DNA of 64,000 nt, from NCBI RefSeq assembly GCF_041537905.1, contig NZ_JBGRUO010000007.1, positions 62,001 to 126,000 of the forward strand, read 5' to 3'. Made by a program: the position numbers and the translations under genes. The stretch is from Ruegeria_C sp041537905 (GTDB taxonomy: Bacteria; Pseudomonadota; Alphaproteobacteria; Rhodobacterales; Rhodobacteraceae). The notes beneath the pieces are model-generated. The model made no database searches and had not been told where the DNA came from. It saw only the letters and a list, made by a program, of their open reading frames with translations. Shown here in pieces: positions 17,651 through 27,702 of this stretch. Numbering within the stretch: position 1 is the stretch's first letter; each line of letters opens with the position of its first letter.

Positions 17651-19297
17651 ATGGGCGCGTCAGATATCGATCATCAGATCATGTGGAACCGCCTGATCGC
17701 GGTTGTGGAAGAACAGGCCACTACGCTGATCCGCACGGCCTTTTCAACCTCGGTTCGCGAGGCGGGCGACCTGTCGGCGGGTCTGTTCGACCGCGAGGGT
17801 CGGATGATCGCGCAGGCTGTCACAGGCACGCCGGGCCACGTGAATGCGATGGCCGAAAGCGTTACACATTTTGCCGCCCAGATCGGGCCGCAGAACACGT
17901 TTGACGGCGACGTCTTCATCACCAACGATCCGTGGCTTGGCACCGGGCACTTGCATGACATCACCGTGGTAACCCCGGTGTTCCGCAAGGGCGCGCATAT
18001 CGGCTACTTCGCCTGCACGGCTCATGTGGTCGACATCGGCGGGCGCGGTTTTGGCCCGGACGGTAACGAGGTGTTCGAAGAAGGTCTGCTGATCCCGATC
18101 ACTAAGTTCGCCGAACGCGGTCAGGTGCAGCCCCTGCTGATCGAGATGATCCGCGCCAATGTACGCACCCCGGATCAGACCGTGGGCGATATGTACTCAC
18201 TGGCCGCCTGCAACGAAGCGGGCGACCGCCGCCTTCAGGCGATGATGGACGAGTTCGATATCGATAATCTGCAATCCCTGTCGGAATTCGTGATCGAGAC
18301 CAGCCGGAAGGCAACGCTGGAGGCCATCGCCAAGGTGCCCTCGGGCACTTATCACGAGACGATGCAGGTCGATGGCTATGACGCGCCGGTCCATATGGAA
18401 GTGACCCTCAGCGTCGATGGCGATCAGCTGCTGGCGGATTTCGCGGGCACATCGGGCATGAGTCGGTTTGGCGTGAACTGCCCCGAGGTCTATACCCGCG
18501 CCTATGCCTGTTATGCCCTGAAATGCGCGATTGCGCCTGAGGTACCGAACAATACCGGCTCGTTGGAGCCATTCCGCATTACTGCGCCCGAGGGCTGCAT
18601 TCTGGCGGCCAAACGCCCCGCGCCGGTCTCGGTGCGTCACGTGATGGGCCATCTGGTGCCCGATGTGGTTCTGGGTGCGCTGCATAAGGCGATGCCGGAC
18701 ACGGTACCTGCCGAAGGTGCAAGCGCACTGTGGAACATTCAGATTTCGGCGCGGGCATCGGACCCCGACAGCGGGTTGCCGAACCGCGAAGTGCTGATGT
18801 TCAACTCGGGCGGAACTGGCGCGCGTCCGGGTTTTGACGGTCTGAGCGCAACGGCCTTCCCATCCGGCGTGTCGACCATGAGCGTTGAGGCGACCGAGCA
18901 TGTCGGGCCGATCACCGTCTGGCGCAAGGACCTGCGCGAAGGCTCCGGCGGTGCCGGTGCCCTGCGCGGTGGTCTGGGCCAGACCATCGAGATCGAACCC
19001 CGCGAAGGCTATGATTTCTATTTCAATGCCATGTTCGACCGGGTGGAGAACCCGGCCCGCGGGCGCAATGGTGGGCTGGCCGGTGGCGCTGGCGCTGTTG
19101 AGCTGGCAGATGGCACCAAGCTGCGCTCCAAGGGGCGGCAACTGGTCAAGAACGGCCAGCGGCTGAAACTCAGCCTGCCCGGCGGCGGTGGTTATGGCGC
19201 GCCGGAACAAAGGGATCGTGACGCGGTAGCAGGCGATGTGGCTGCCGGGTTCATCACGGCCGAACAGGCAAAACAAGATTACGGATTCGAAGGATAA
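17651..19297 (+). CDS. Hydantoinase/oxoprolinase family protein, subunit B
   Basis: This 548-residue partner of HyuA-type proteins belongs to the Hydantoinase_B family. It has the early RTAFSTSVREAGDLSAG, the block NDPWLGTGHLHDITV, and the C-terminal glycine loop LSLPGGGGYGAP. The two subunits normally form the active amidohydrolase. The gene starts three bases after subunit A and ends six bases before the SDR, showing tight coupling. In this operon it may open a lactam or hydantoin ring formed from, or part of, the imported substrate. Confidence 0.88.
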   Translation: MGASDIDHQIMWNRLIAVVEEQATTLIRTAFSTSVREAGDLSAGLFDREGRMIAQAVTGTPGHVNAMAESVTHFAAQIGPQNTFDGDVFITNDPWLGTGHLHDITVVTPVFRKGAHIGYFACTAHVVDIGGRGFGPDGNEVFEEGLLIPITKFAERGQVQPLLIEMIRANVRTPDQTVGDMYSLAACNEAGDRRLQAMMDEFDIDNLQSLSEFVIETSRKATLEAIAKVPSGTYHETMQVDGYDAPVHMEVTLSVDGDQLLADFAGTSGMSRFGVNCPEVYTRAYACYALKCAIAPEVPNNTGSLEPFRITAPEGCILAAKRPAPVSVRHVMGHLVPDVVLGALHKAMPDTVPAEGASALWNIQISARASDPDSGLPNREVLMFNSGGTGARPGFDGLSATAFPSGVSTMSVEATEHVGPITVWRKDLREGSGGAGALRGGLGQTIEIEPREGYDFYFNAMFDRVENPARGRNGGLAGGAGAVELADGTKLRSKGRQLVKNGQRLKLSLPGGGGYGAPEQRDRDAVAGDVAAGFITAEQAKQDYGFEG

Positions 19298-19303
19298 ACG
19301 CAG

Positions 19304-20050
19304 ATGGCTGACACTCCTATTGCAGTTGTAACAGGTGCCGCGCAAGGCATCGGACTGGCATGCGCCGAGGCGCTGAACGAGGATGGCTACAAGGTCATTC
19401 TGGTCGACATTCAAGACAGCGTCAAAGACGCCGCAGCCAATATGGGTGGCGTTGGCATGGTGTGCGACATGGGTGATGCCGATGCCATCAGCGCCATGTT
19501 CGACACCATCGAGGCTGAACACGGACCGGTTTCGGCGCTGGTGAACAATGCTGGCGTGGCGATGCCCGGTAATTTCCTCGACTACGACCTGGCCACATAC
19601 GACCGGGTAATGGACATCAACCTGCGTGGTGTGTTTGTGGCGATGCAGCGGGTTGCGAACACGATGGTCGACAAGGGCATCGAGGGCGCGATTGTGAATA
19701 TGTCGTCGATCAACGCTCAGGTCGCGATTCCGGCGATCCCGGCCTATTGCGCCTCGAAAGGTGGTATCATGCAGCTGACCAAGGTTGCAGCACTGGCGCT
19801 TGCCCCGAAAAACATTCGCGTGAACGCGGTGGGCCCCGGCTCGATCGACACCGAGATGATGGCGGGCGTGAACGCCAACCCCGAGGCTTTCAAGATGGCG
19901 ATGTCGCGCACCCCGCTGGGCCGTGCGGGTACGGCCCGCGAAATCGGGGACGTTGTGGCGTTTCTTTGTTCAAAGAAGGCCAGCTATGTCACGGGTGAGA
20001 CGATTTATGTTGATGGTGGCCGCCTTGGCCTCAACTATGTGATGTCATGA
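19304..20050 (+). CDS. Short-chain dehydrogenase/reductase in the hydantoinase operon
   Basis: The classical SDR of 248 residues has VTGAAQGIGLACAEA (cofactor), NNAGVA, the catalytic serine in VNMSSINAQ, and AYCASKGG with the tyrosine-lysine pair. VLVDIQD after the second strand carries an acidic residue, suggesting NAD. The gene overlaps the downstream acyl-CoA ligase by four bases (ATGA-type). It probably oxidises an alcohol or reduces a ketone between ring opening and CoA activation. Confidence 0.87.
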   Translation: MADTPIAVVTGAAQGIGLACAEALNEDGYKVILVDIQDSVKDAAANMGGVGMVCDMGDADAISAMFDTIEAEHGPVSALVNNAGVAMPGNFLDYDLATYDRVMDINLRGVFVAMQRVANTMVDKGIEGAIVNMSSINAQVAIPAIPAYCASKGGIMQLTKVAALALAPKNIRVNAVGPGSIDTEMMAGVNANPEAFKMAMSRTPLGRAGTAREIGDVVAFLCSKKASYVTGETIYVDGGRLGLNYVMS

Positions 20051-21948
20051 GCTACGCGGACGCATATGCAAGCTGGCAGGCCGACCCCGAAGCGTTCTGG
20101 GGTCAGGCCGCCGAGCAGATCGATTGGTTCACGCCAGCCGAGAAGGTCTTTGACCCCGATATGGGTGTCTATGGGCGCTGGTTTGCCGGGGCGACCTGCA
20201 ACACCTGCTGGAACTGCGTCGACCGCCATGTCGAGGCGGGGCATGGCGAGCGCAAGGCGCTGGTCTATGACAGCCCGGTCACGGACACGGTTCAGACCTT
20301 CAGCTTTGCCGAATTGCAGACCGAGGTCGGCGCGTTGGCCTCGGTCATGCGCGATCATGGCGTTGGCAAGGGCGACCGTGTTGTCATCTACATGCCGATG
20401 GTGCCGCAGGCGGTGATTGCGATGTTGGCTTGTGCCCGTCTGGGTGCGATCCATTCGGTAGTCTTCGGCGGCTTTGCGCCCCACGAATTGGCCACCCGGA
20501 TTGACGACGCGGAACCGAAGATGATTATCTCGGCCTCTTGCGGGATCGAGCCGGGGCGGATCATACATTACAAACCGCTTCTGGATGCAGCGATTGACGA
20601 GGCTGCCAGCAAGCCTGACCATTGCCTGATCCTTCAACGCGACATGGAACTGGCAGAGATGATCCCGGGCCGCGATCTGGACTATGCCGCACTGGTTGGT
20701 GCTGCGAAAGATGCCGGGACAATGACGGAATGTGTGCCGGTTGAGGCGACCGACCCACTTTACATCCTGTACACGTCGGGCACGACCGGCCAACCCAAAG
20801 GCGTCGTGCGGGATAATGGAGGCCATATGGTCGCCCTGAAATGGACGATGGAACACCATTATGGGGTCAATCCCGGCGAGGTGTTCTGGGCGGCCTCAGA
20901 CGTGGGTTGGGTCGTTGGTCATTCCTATATCTGCTACGGGCCGCTGCTGCACGGATGTGCCACGGTGGTTTACGAAGGCAAGCCGGTCGGCACGCCGGAC
21001 GCTGGTGCTTTCTGGCGGGTTATTCAGGATCATGAGGTTACGGCGCTGTTTACCGCGCCAACGGCTTTCCGCGCGATCAAGAAAGAGGACCCGAAGGGTC
21101 AGTTGATCGGCCAGTATGACCTGTCCAAATTCCGCACGCTGTTTCTGGCTGGCGAACGCTCGGACCCAGCGACGATCCAGTGGGCCGAAGAGAAACTGCA
21201 ACGCCCGGTGATCGACCACTGGTGGCAGACGGAAACCGGCTGGGCCATGTCGGGCAACCCGGTGGGTCTGGGGCAGTTCCCGGTCAAATACGGCTCGCCC
21301 GGTAAGCCGATGCCGGGTTATGATATTCAGGTTCTGGATGATGAAGGCCATGAGGTCGCGCCCGGCACGTTGGGCAATATCGTCTGCAAACTGCCGCTGC
21401 CGCCCTCGGGCTTTCCGACACTGTGGCGCGCGCCGGAACGGTTCCTGTCCTCGTATATGGAGGAGTTCCCCGGCAACTACGCCACCTCGGATGCCGGGAT
21501 CATCGATGAGGACGGTTACGTCTTCATCATGGCCCGCACCGACGACATCATCAACGTGGCGGGCCACCGCCTGTCAACAGGCGCGATGGAAGAGGTGATC
21601 GGGGCGCACCCGGACATCGCCGAATGCGCCGTTGTCGGTGCCGCGGATGCGTTGAAGGGTCAGATGCCGCTTGGGTTCTATGTGACCAATGACGGCGTGG
21701 ATCGGGATGCGGGCGAGCTGGAAAAGGAACTGATCGCGCTGATGCGGGAACAGATCGGGGCTGTTGCTGCGTTCAAAACCGCCATTCCTGTCGAGCGTCT
21801 TCCAAAGACACGCTCGGGCAAGGTGTTGCGCGGCACGATGCAAAAGATTGCGGATCGGGCAGAGTTCAAGATGCCTGCCGCCATCGACGATCCCGCCATT
21901 CTGGACGAGATTGCCGATGCTCTGAAGGGCCGGGGGCTGCTGTCATGA
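20047..21948 (+). CDS. Propionyl-CoA/acetyl-CoA synthetase-like acyl-CoA ligase
   Basis: This 633-residue ANL enzyme is closest to PrpE/AcsA. It has the N-terminal ACAS domain (YASWQADPEAFWGQAAEQID), the phosphate loop LYTSGTTGQPKGVV, DHWWQTETGW (substrate tryptophan region), the hinge ARTDDIINVAGHRLSTG, and the catalytic lysine in PKTRSGKVLRG. It should activate a short acid, such as propionate, acrylate or a hydroxypropionate, to its CoA ester. The start overlaps the SDR stop and the end overlaps RidA, so all three are cotranslated. Its presence suggests that the pathway yields a C2-C3 acid. Confidence 0.87.
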   Translation: MSYADAYASWQADPEAFWGQAAEQIDWFTPAEKVFDPDMGVYGRWFAGATCNTCWNCVDRHVEAGHGERKALVYDSPVTDTVQTFSFAELQTEVGALASVMRDHGVGKGDRVVIYMPMVPQAVIAMLACARLGAIHSVVFGGFAPHELATRIDDAEPKMIISASCGIEPGRIIHYKPLLDAAIDEAASKPDHCLILQRDMELAEMIPGRDLDYAALVGAAKDAGTMTECVPVEATDPLYILYTSGTTGQPKGVVRDNGGHMVALKWTMEHHYGVNPGEVFWAASDVGWVVGHSYICYGPLLHGCATVVYEGKPVGTPDAGAFWRVIQDHEVTALFTAPTAFRAIKKEDPKGQLIGQYDLSKFRTLFLAGERSDPATIQWAEEKLQRPVIDHWWQTETGWAMSGNPVGLGQFPVKYGSPGKPMPGYDIQVLDDEGHEVAPGTLGNIVCKLPLPPSGFPTLWRAPERFLSSYMEEFPGNYATSDAGIIDEDGYVFIMARTDDIINVAGHRLSTGAMEEVIGAHPDIAECAVVGAADALKGQMPLGFYVTNDGVDRDAGELEKELIALMREQIGAVAAFKTAIPVERLPKTRSGKVLRGTMQKIADRAEFKMPAAIDDPAILDEIADALKGRGLLS

Positions 21949-22289
21949 TCGAGCGCATTCACACCGGTACGCGGATGTCGAAGATCGTCAAGCACAATGG
22001 TGTGGCCTATCTGTGTGGTCAGGTCGGTGCTGGTGATACCGTCGCTGAGCAGACCGAGGATTGCCTGTCGCGCGTTGACGCCTTGCTGGCCGAGGCGGGC
22101 TCGGATCGCGAACATATCCTGCAGGCCATCGTCTGGCTGCGCGATATGGCGGATTTTGCCGAAATGAATGCCGTCTGGGATGCCTGGGTGCCCGAGGGCC
22201 ACGCCCCCGCCCGCGCCTGCGGCGAAGCCCGGCTGGCCCGGGACATACTGAAAGTCGAGATCATCGTAACAGCCGCTATAAAAAACTGA
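21945..22289 (+). CDS. RidA/YjgF-family imine-enamine deaminase-like protein
   Basis: The 114-residue single-domain protein has the YjgF/YER057c/UK114 pattern: an early VAYLCGQVG strand, QTEDCLSRVDALLAEAGSD, the middle VWLRDMADFAEMNAVWDAW and the terminal VEIIVTAA. Archetypal RidA has an active-site arginine in its C-terminal PARAC-like segment, and PARACGEARL is present here. RidA hydrolyses 2-iminoacids or aminoacrylate released by PLP lyases and flavin oxidases, both of which are encoded in this block. ATGA overlap with the ligase shows translational coupling. Confidence 0.85.
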   Translation: MIERIHTGTRMSKIVKHNGVAYLCGQVGAGDTVAEQTEDCLSRVDALLAEAGSDREHILQAIVWLRDMADFAEMNAVWDAWVPEGHAPARACGEARLARDILKVEIIVTAAIKN

Positions 22290-22302
22290 AGGGAGATCGC
22301 CC

Positions 22303-23046
22303 ATGTCCGAAACACCGGCCGTCAGACTAAGCAAGGTGGAAAAGTATTACGGGACTTTCCACGCCCTCAAGAACGTCAATCTGACCGTAAGCAAGGGTGA
22401 GAAAATCGTTGTCTGCGGACCCTCCGGGTCTGGCAAGTCGACGATGATCCGCACGATCAACCAGCTTGAAGAGCACCAGTCGGGTTTGATTGAGATCAAC
22501 GGCCACGCGATCAGCGCCGAAGATCCCAATATCGACAAGCTGCGGCAGGATGTTGGCATGGTGTTTCAGCACTTCAACCTGTTTCCGCATATGACGATCT
22601 TGGAAAACTGCACCCTTGCTCCGATGCTGGCGCGCAAGATCTCGCAGTCCGAGGCGGAAGAGACAGCGATGATGTATCTGGAAAAAGTCCAGATCGCCAA
22701 TCAGGCCCCCAAGTATCCGGGCCAGCTGTCGGGCGGCCAGCAGCAGCGCGTGGCTATCGCTCGGGCGCTCTGCATGAAACCCGACATTTTGCTGTTCGAT
22801 GAACCAACCTCGGCCCTGGACCCCGAAATGATTGGGGAAGTTCTGGATGTCATGGTGCGCCTGGCTGACGAAGGCATGACCATGATCTGCGTCACCCACG
22901 AGATGGGGTTTGCCCGAAAAGTGGCGGATCGGGTCATCTTCATGGATGCGGGTGAGATCATCGAAGAGGATGACCCCGAGAGTTTCTTCAATAATCCGAA
23001 GAGCGAGCGGACAAAGAACTTCCTCGAACAGGTTCTGACACATTGA
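22303..23046 (+). CDS. aapP: AapP-like amino-acid ABC transporter ATPase
   Basis: This 247-residue polar-amino-acid ATPase has Walker A GPSGSGKST, the Q-loop MVFQHFNLFPHM, the signature LSGGQQQRVAIARAL, Walker B ILLFDEPTSALD and the switch histidine in CVTHEMGF. It ends FFNNPKSERTKNFL, as in AapP/GlnQ proteins. It follows RidA by 13 bases at the 3' end of the hydantoinase operon. It is the only polar-amino-acid ATPase in the window and aapJQM lacks one, so it probably energises AapQM. The split links uptake and breakdown under one control. Confidence 0.9.
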   Translation: MSETPAVRLSKVEKYYGTFHALKNVNLTVSKGEKIVVCGPSGSGKSTMIRTINQLEEHQSGLIEINGHAISAEDPNIDKLRQDVGMVFQHFNLFPHMTILENCTLAPMLARKISQSEAEETAMMYLEKVQIANQAPKYPGQLSGGQQQRVAIARALCMKPDILLFDEPTSALDPEMIGEVLDVMVRLADEGMTMICVTHEMGFARKVADRVIFMDAGEIIEEDDPESFFNNPKSERTKNFLEQVLTH

Positions 23047-23090
23047 CGTAAAGTCGCTGCGAGCCGCACTGGAGAGTGCGTCTCGCACGG

Positions 23091-23109
23091 GTGGGCGATC
23101 TGCGCCCAC
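23091..23109. terminator. Hairpin between the convergent aapP and sulfatase genes
   Basis: A perfect seven-base stem, GTGGGCG and CGCCCAC, encloses five bases 45 bases past the aapP stop and 16 bases before the end of the sulfatase gene. No T-run follows on either strand, so intrinsic termination is uncertain. Confidence 0.35.
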
Positions 23110-23125
23110 GCCATTACGCAATTGT

Positions 23126-24550
23126 TCAGGTCTGCGCTTGATGGGTTACGGAATGATCGTGCTGCTCGGATATGTCCCGCCCGTCGACATAGCTGCCAAC
23201 AGGCAACCAATACCCACCATGGGCCACGGCGTCGTCCTCGGACCTCATCCAGTCGAACAGCTGCGAATTGAGCACTTGACGCAGATTCTGATGATCGGGG
23301 CTTGTGGCCAGATTGATGCGCTCCTGCGGGTCTGAGGCCAGATCGTACAACTCTTCAATGTCATGTGGGGACCAGGAATATTTGTAGCGCTCATTCCGGA
23401 TACCGCGGAATTTGAACTGCCTGCCCTGATAGGCGTCATAGCCATAGGTGATGTAAGAGGCATTTGTGGACCGGAACGACCGGCCCCGTTCGGCCGCATC
23501 CAGTGTGGTTTCGGCCTGTGCGCAATCGACAAGTGTCGGGAAAAGGTCGCGCAGCCCGGCAAAGCCGTCTTGTGTCGAAGGCGCTGAGCCCGGCGCTTTT
23601 ATCATCATCGGGATGCGCATGACTTCATCATAGTAGAACGGCCTCTTGTCGAACCAGCCATGCGCGCCCAGCATCTCGCCGTGATCGGCGCTAAAGGCCG
23701 TCACGGTCCGCTTATCCAACCCAAGATCGCGCATTTTGGCCCGGAACTGCCCGAAAAGATCGTCGATATAGGAACAAAATCCCCAGTAATGCTGCACAGT
23801 TTTGCGCCAGTCATCCTGCGTCAGCCCGCGCGTGTCTTGGCACGGCCAATAGCTGGCAGACTGCGCATGAGGTTTTCCCGTTTCGGAAAACTGCGGGCAG
23901 TAATTGTCGGGCATGTAGTCTTCGGGAAGATCGCCGTAGAGATCGACATATTCCTGCGGGACATGATGGGGAAAATGCGGTCCATAAAGAGACACGATCA
24001 GGCAAAAGGGTTTGTTGTCTGCCGCCAGCTCCTCCAACCGTTCGATACCGGTTTGAACCCGTTGTCCGTCGATATGGGTTCCCTCGGAAATGGCGCCATA
24101 GAACGGGTCCTTGCGCGGACCGTCAAAGCTCAGGTCGTCGATATTGAGGTATTTCGGCGTCGCGCCGCCGTCTGACAGCGGGCAATCGGTGATCCCACGT
24201 TCAACAAGCGTGCCCGCGCCCAGATGCCATTTGCCGATGAAACAGACGTTGTAGCCGTCTGTTTGCAACCGCTCCATATAGGTCTTGTGCGAGGGGTGCA
24301 GCTTGCCATGCGGGTAATAGGACTGGCCGCCGACATTATCCATCGTCCCTGTCTGGTGCGGCCATTTCCCGGTAAAGAGCGAGGCGCGCGCCGGGGTGCA
24401 GAGCGGCACAGAGGTGAAGGCGTTGGTGAAATTGGCAGCCTCGTCCTGAAAGGCACGAAGATGCGGCAATCGCGCAGGGTGATCGGGCTGGTTCAACGTG
24501 TCCCAGCGCCATTGATCGGTCAGGAAAAGAACGATGTTATGACGTGTCAT
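23126..24550 (-). CDS. Type I (Cys-type) sulfatase, cytoplasmic
   Basis: The 474-residue S1-family sulfatase has an N-terminal metal site in NIVLFLTDQWRWD. The maturation motif is LCTPARASLFTG, whose cysteine becomes formylglycine. The second metal site is FSADHGEMLGAHG. No signal peptide is present, so it should act in the cytoplasm and depend on the formylglycine-generating enzyme encoded at 43414. The start at 24550 is preceded by GGAGG; the longer frame to 24598 has no ribosome site. It is the last gene of the ABC-importer operon, suggesting that imported sulfated oligosaccharides are desulfated inside the cell. The sulfate position it attacks is not predictable here. Confidence 0.9.
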   Translation of the reverse strand: MTRHNIVLFLTDQWRWDTLNQPDHPARLPHLRAFQDEAANFTNAFTSVPLCTPARASLFTGKWPHQTGTMDNVGGQSYYPHGKLHPSHKTYMERLQTDGYNVCFIGKWHLGAGTLVERGITDCPLSDGGATPKYLNIDDLSFDGPRKDPFYGAISEGTHIDGQRVQTGIERLEELAADNKPFCLIVSLYGPHFPHHVPQEYVDLYGDLPEDYMPDNYCPQFSETGKPHAQSASYWPCQDTRGLTQDDWRKTVQHYWGFCSYIDDLFGQFRAKMRDLGLDKRTVTAFSADHGEMLGAHGWFDKRPFYYDEVMRIPMMIKAPGSAPSTQDGFAGLRDLFPTLVDCAQAETTLDAAERGRSFRSTNASYITYGYDAYQGRQFKFRGIRNERYKYSWSPHDIEELYDLASDPQERINLATSPDHQNLRQVLNSQLFDWMRSEDDAVAHGGYWLPVGSYVDGRDISEQHDHSVTHQAQT

Positions 24551-24658
24551 CCATGCCTCCACCGGGCCTTCGTGGTCGGTCGCAATATTCTGTCGCAATC
24601 AGATCGCCGGACCGGTAAATGACCGGCCCGGCGAGGTCCGGAGTGGCGGACTTGATTA

Positions 24659-25735
<1,077 letters not shown>

Positions 25736-25764
25736 ATCTATTCTCCTCAAGCAGTCGCGGGCAA

Positions 25765-26661
25765 TCAGCCCTTGACCGACCCCATCGTCATTCCGCGGAT
25801 GAATTGTTTCTGGAAGATCAGGAAGACCGCCAGCGTCGGCAGGGCCGCAATCACGGCGCCCGAGGCGATCATGTTATAGGCGATTTCATACTCGCCCTCG
25901 AAGGCCAGGATGCCCACGGTGACCGGTTTCTTGCCCGCCCCTTGCGTCAGCACCAGACCCCAGAGCAGGTCATTCCAGATCCAGGTAAACTCCAGCACGA
26001 TCAGCGCCGATATGGCAGGCCGCGCCACCGGCACATAGATCCGCCGGAAAATGGTCCATTCATTTGCGCCGTCGATCCGTGCGGCCTCGCGCAGCTCACC
26101 CGGCACCGTGTTAAAGAAGTTGGTCATGATCAGCACGGCAAAGGGGATATGGCGCATGATATGCACGATGATCTGCGCGGTGAACGTGTCATGCAGACCC
26201 AGATTGCTCATCAGTTTGAACACCGGGATCAGCTGCGTATGCACCGGCACAAAGCTCAGCGAGACAATCACCAGAAACATCCAGATCCGCCCCTGAAAGC
26301 GCATCCGGCTGAGCGCATAGCCAGACATGGTCGCAACCAGCAGCGTCCCAAAGACCGAGGGCAGGGTGATGATCAACGAAGCCTTGAGATAGGGCAGCAT
26401 CTTGGTAAAGGCGATCCCCAGATTGCCCCATTCATAACTGCTGGGCAGAGCCCATGCGCCGTTGACGGTGATGTCTTCTACCGTGCGGATCGAGGTCAGC
26501 AGCGAACCTGCAATCGGCATGAAAAAGACAGCGGCCAGCACCAGAAGGAGCAAGGTCTGCGAGACACCCGCCGCCTTGGCCTCGTAGCGTTCGAACAGCG
26601 TTCCGCGATCAAAGCCCTGCGTCGGTTGGTGAACCAGTGTGTTTGCGTCGGATTGGGTCAT
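25765..26661 (-). CDS. Carbohydrate ABC transporter permease, MalG type
   Basis: The 298-residue inner-membrane protein has about six hydrophobic segments, starting with TLLLLVLAAVFFMPIAGSLL. The EAA-loop signature is ELREAARIDGANEWTIFRRI and the C-terminus is typical (LIFQKQFIRGMTMGSVKG). The start was placed at ATG 26661 rather than the ORF end at 26712, since the extra residues are basic and unrelated. It is eight bases downstream of the MalF-type permease and 29 bases upstream of the ATPase. Confidence 0.88.
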   Translation of the reverse strand: MTQSDANTLVHQPTQGFDRGTLFERYEAKAAGVSQTLLLLVLAAVFFMPIAGSLLTSIRTVEDITVNGAWALPSSYEWGNLGIAFTKMLPYLKASLIITLPSVFGTLLVATMSGYALSRMRFQGRIWMFLVIVSLSFVPVHTQLIPVFKLMSNLGLHDTFTAQIIVHIMRHIPFAVLIMTNFFNTVPGELREAARIDGANEWTIFRRIYVPVARPAISALIVLEFTWIWNDLLWGLVLTQGAGKKPVTVGILAFEGEYEIAYNMIASGAVIAALPTLAVFLIFQKQFIRGMTMGSVKG

Positions 26662-26668
26662 TTCTGGC

Positions 26669-27541
26669 TCAGCTCCACTCACGTTCTTGCGCTTTGGCCA
26701 TGCGGCGCACATAGGGCACGACCAGCACCGCAGTCATCATGGTGACAACCACCCCGATGGCGGCACCGTAGCCGAATTTGTAGTTCCAGAAGGTCTCCAT
26801 ATACATCCGGTAGCCAACCACTTCTGTGGTGCCGAACGGACCGCCGCGGGTCATGGTCAGTACGATCTCGGTCGCAAGCAAGGCATGGATCAGAGCCGAA
26901 GATACCGCGATGGTGCTGGCCGGCTTCAGCAGCGGCAGCGTGATGCGGAAGAACAGTTGCCGTCGCGTCGCGCCGTCTACCTTCGCGGCCTCGATCAACT
27001 CCTGCGGGATGGCAGAAAGGCCGGCGAGGAAGACCACTGTAGCAAAGGCGGTCTGACGCCAGGCGGCCGCGGCAATAACCGAGAAATTGCCTGCATATGG
27101 GCCAAGCCATTCGACGATCAGAAAGTCCAGCCCCATGGCGGTCAGAAGCTGATCTAACAAGCCTACACCCGGTTCATAGATCCAGGACCAGATCACACCA
27201 ACAATGGCGAAGGACAGCGCCAGCGGCAGGAAAAACACTGTCTTGATCGCGCCAGAGGCCCAAAAGGTCCGTTTCACCAGGAGCGCGATGGTGATCGCCA
27301 GCGCGTTGGGCACAACCAGAAAGCAAGCGACCCAGATGCCGGTGTTTTTCAGCGAATTGATGAAATATTCATCCTGGGCCAGTTCGACATAGTTTTGGAG
27401 GCCGATGAAGTTGCCCGGCGGAATCCCGACCTGATCGGTCAGGCTGATCCAGAAGGTCTGGGCGATCGGAATGGCGCCGAAAAAGCCGTAGATGGCGATG
27501 GCCGGTAACAGGAACAGCCAGGATGTGGTTTTCGAATTCAT
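26669..27541 (-). CDS. Carbohydrate ABC transporter permease, MalF type
   Basis: The 290-residue protein begins MNSKTTSWLFLLPAIAIYGF, the first membrane helix common to MalF/UgpA subunits. It has several further hydrophobic segments and the EAA loop PQELIEAAKVDGATRRQLFF. It forms the translocation path with the MalG-type subunit. The start at ATG 27541 is inferred from the family N-terminus. Upstream, a strong hairpin at 27621-27652 separates it from the disrupted binding-protein gene. Confidence 0.88.
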   Translation of the reverse strand: MNSKTTSWLFLLPAIAIYGFFGAIPIAQTFWISLTDQVGIPPGNFIGLQNYVELAQDEYFINSLKNTGIWVACFLVVPNALAITIALLVKRTFWASGAIKTVFFLPLALSFAIVGVIWSWIYEPGVGLLDQLLTAMGLDFLIVEWLGPYAGNFSVIAAAAWRQTAFATVVFLAGLSAIPQELIEAAKVDGATRRQLFFRITLPLLKPASTIAVSSALIHALLATEIVLTMTRGGPFGTTEVVGYRMYMETFWNYKFGYGAAIGVVVTMMTAVLVVPYVRRMAKAQEREWS

Positions 27542-27620
27542 ATCACGCTCTGCTTCTTGGTGGGCATCAACGTCGATCGGGTGGCGCATCGGGCATGTCG
27601 CGAGCCGGGAGGATCAATCG

Positions 27621-27652
27621 GCGGCACCGAATCTGTGAGGCTTCGGTGCCGC
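27621..27652 (-). terminator. Stem-loop between binding-protein and permease genes
   Basis: A perfect eleven-base stem, GCGGCACCGAA and TTCGGTGCCGC, has a ten-base loop. It lies 51 bases past the end of the binding-protein gene and 80 bases before the MalF-type start. No T-run follows, so it more likely stabilises or attenuates the transcript, as is common after solute-binding-protein genes. Confidence 0.6.
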
Positions 27653-27702
27653 TGGAAAACCAATGGGCGGGAGGTGTCCCAAAGGTATGGTGTGCCGGTG
27701 AA

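Noticed and set aside
18197..19522. Minus-strand frame of 441 codons across hydantoinase B and the SDR
   Set aside because: Shadow of strongly conserved plus-strand genes; no ribosome site or family match.
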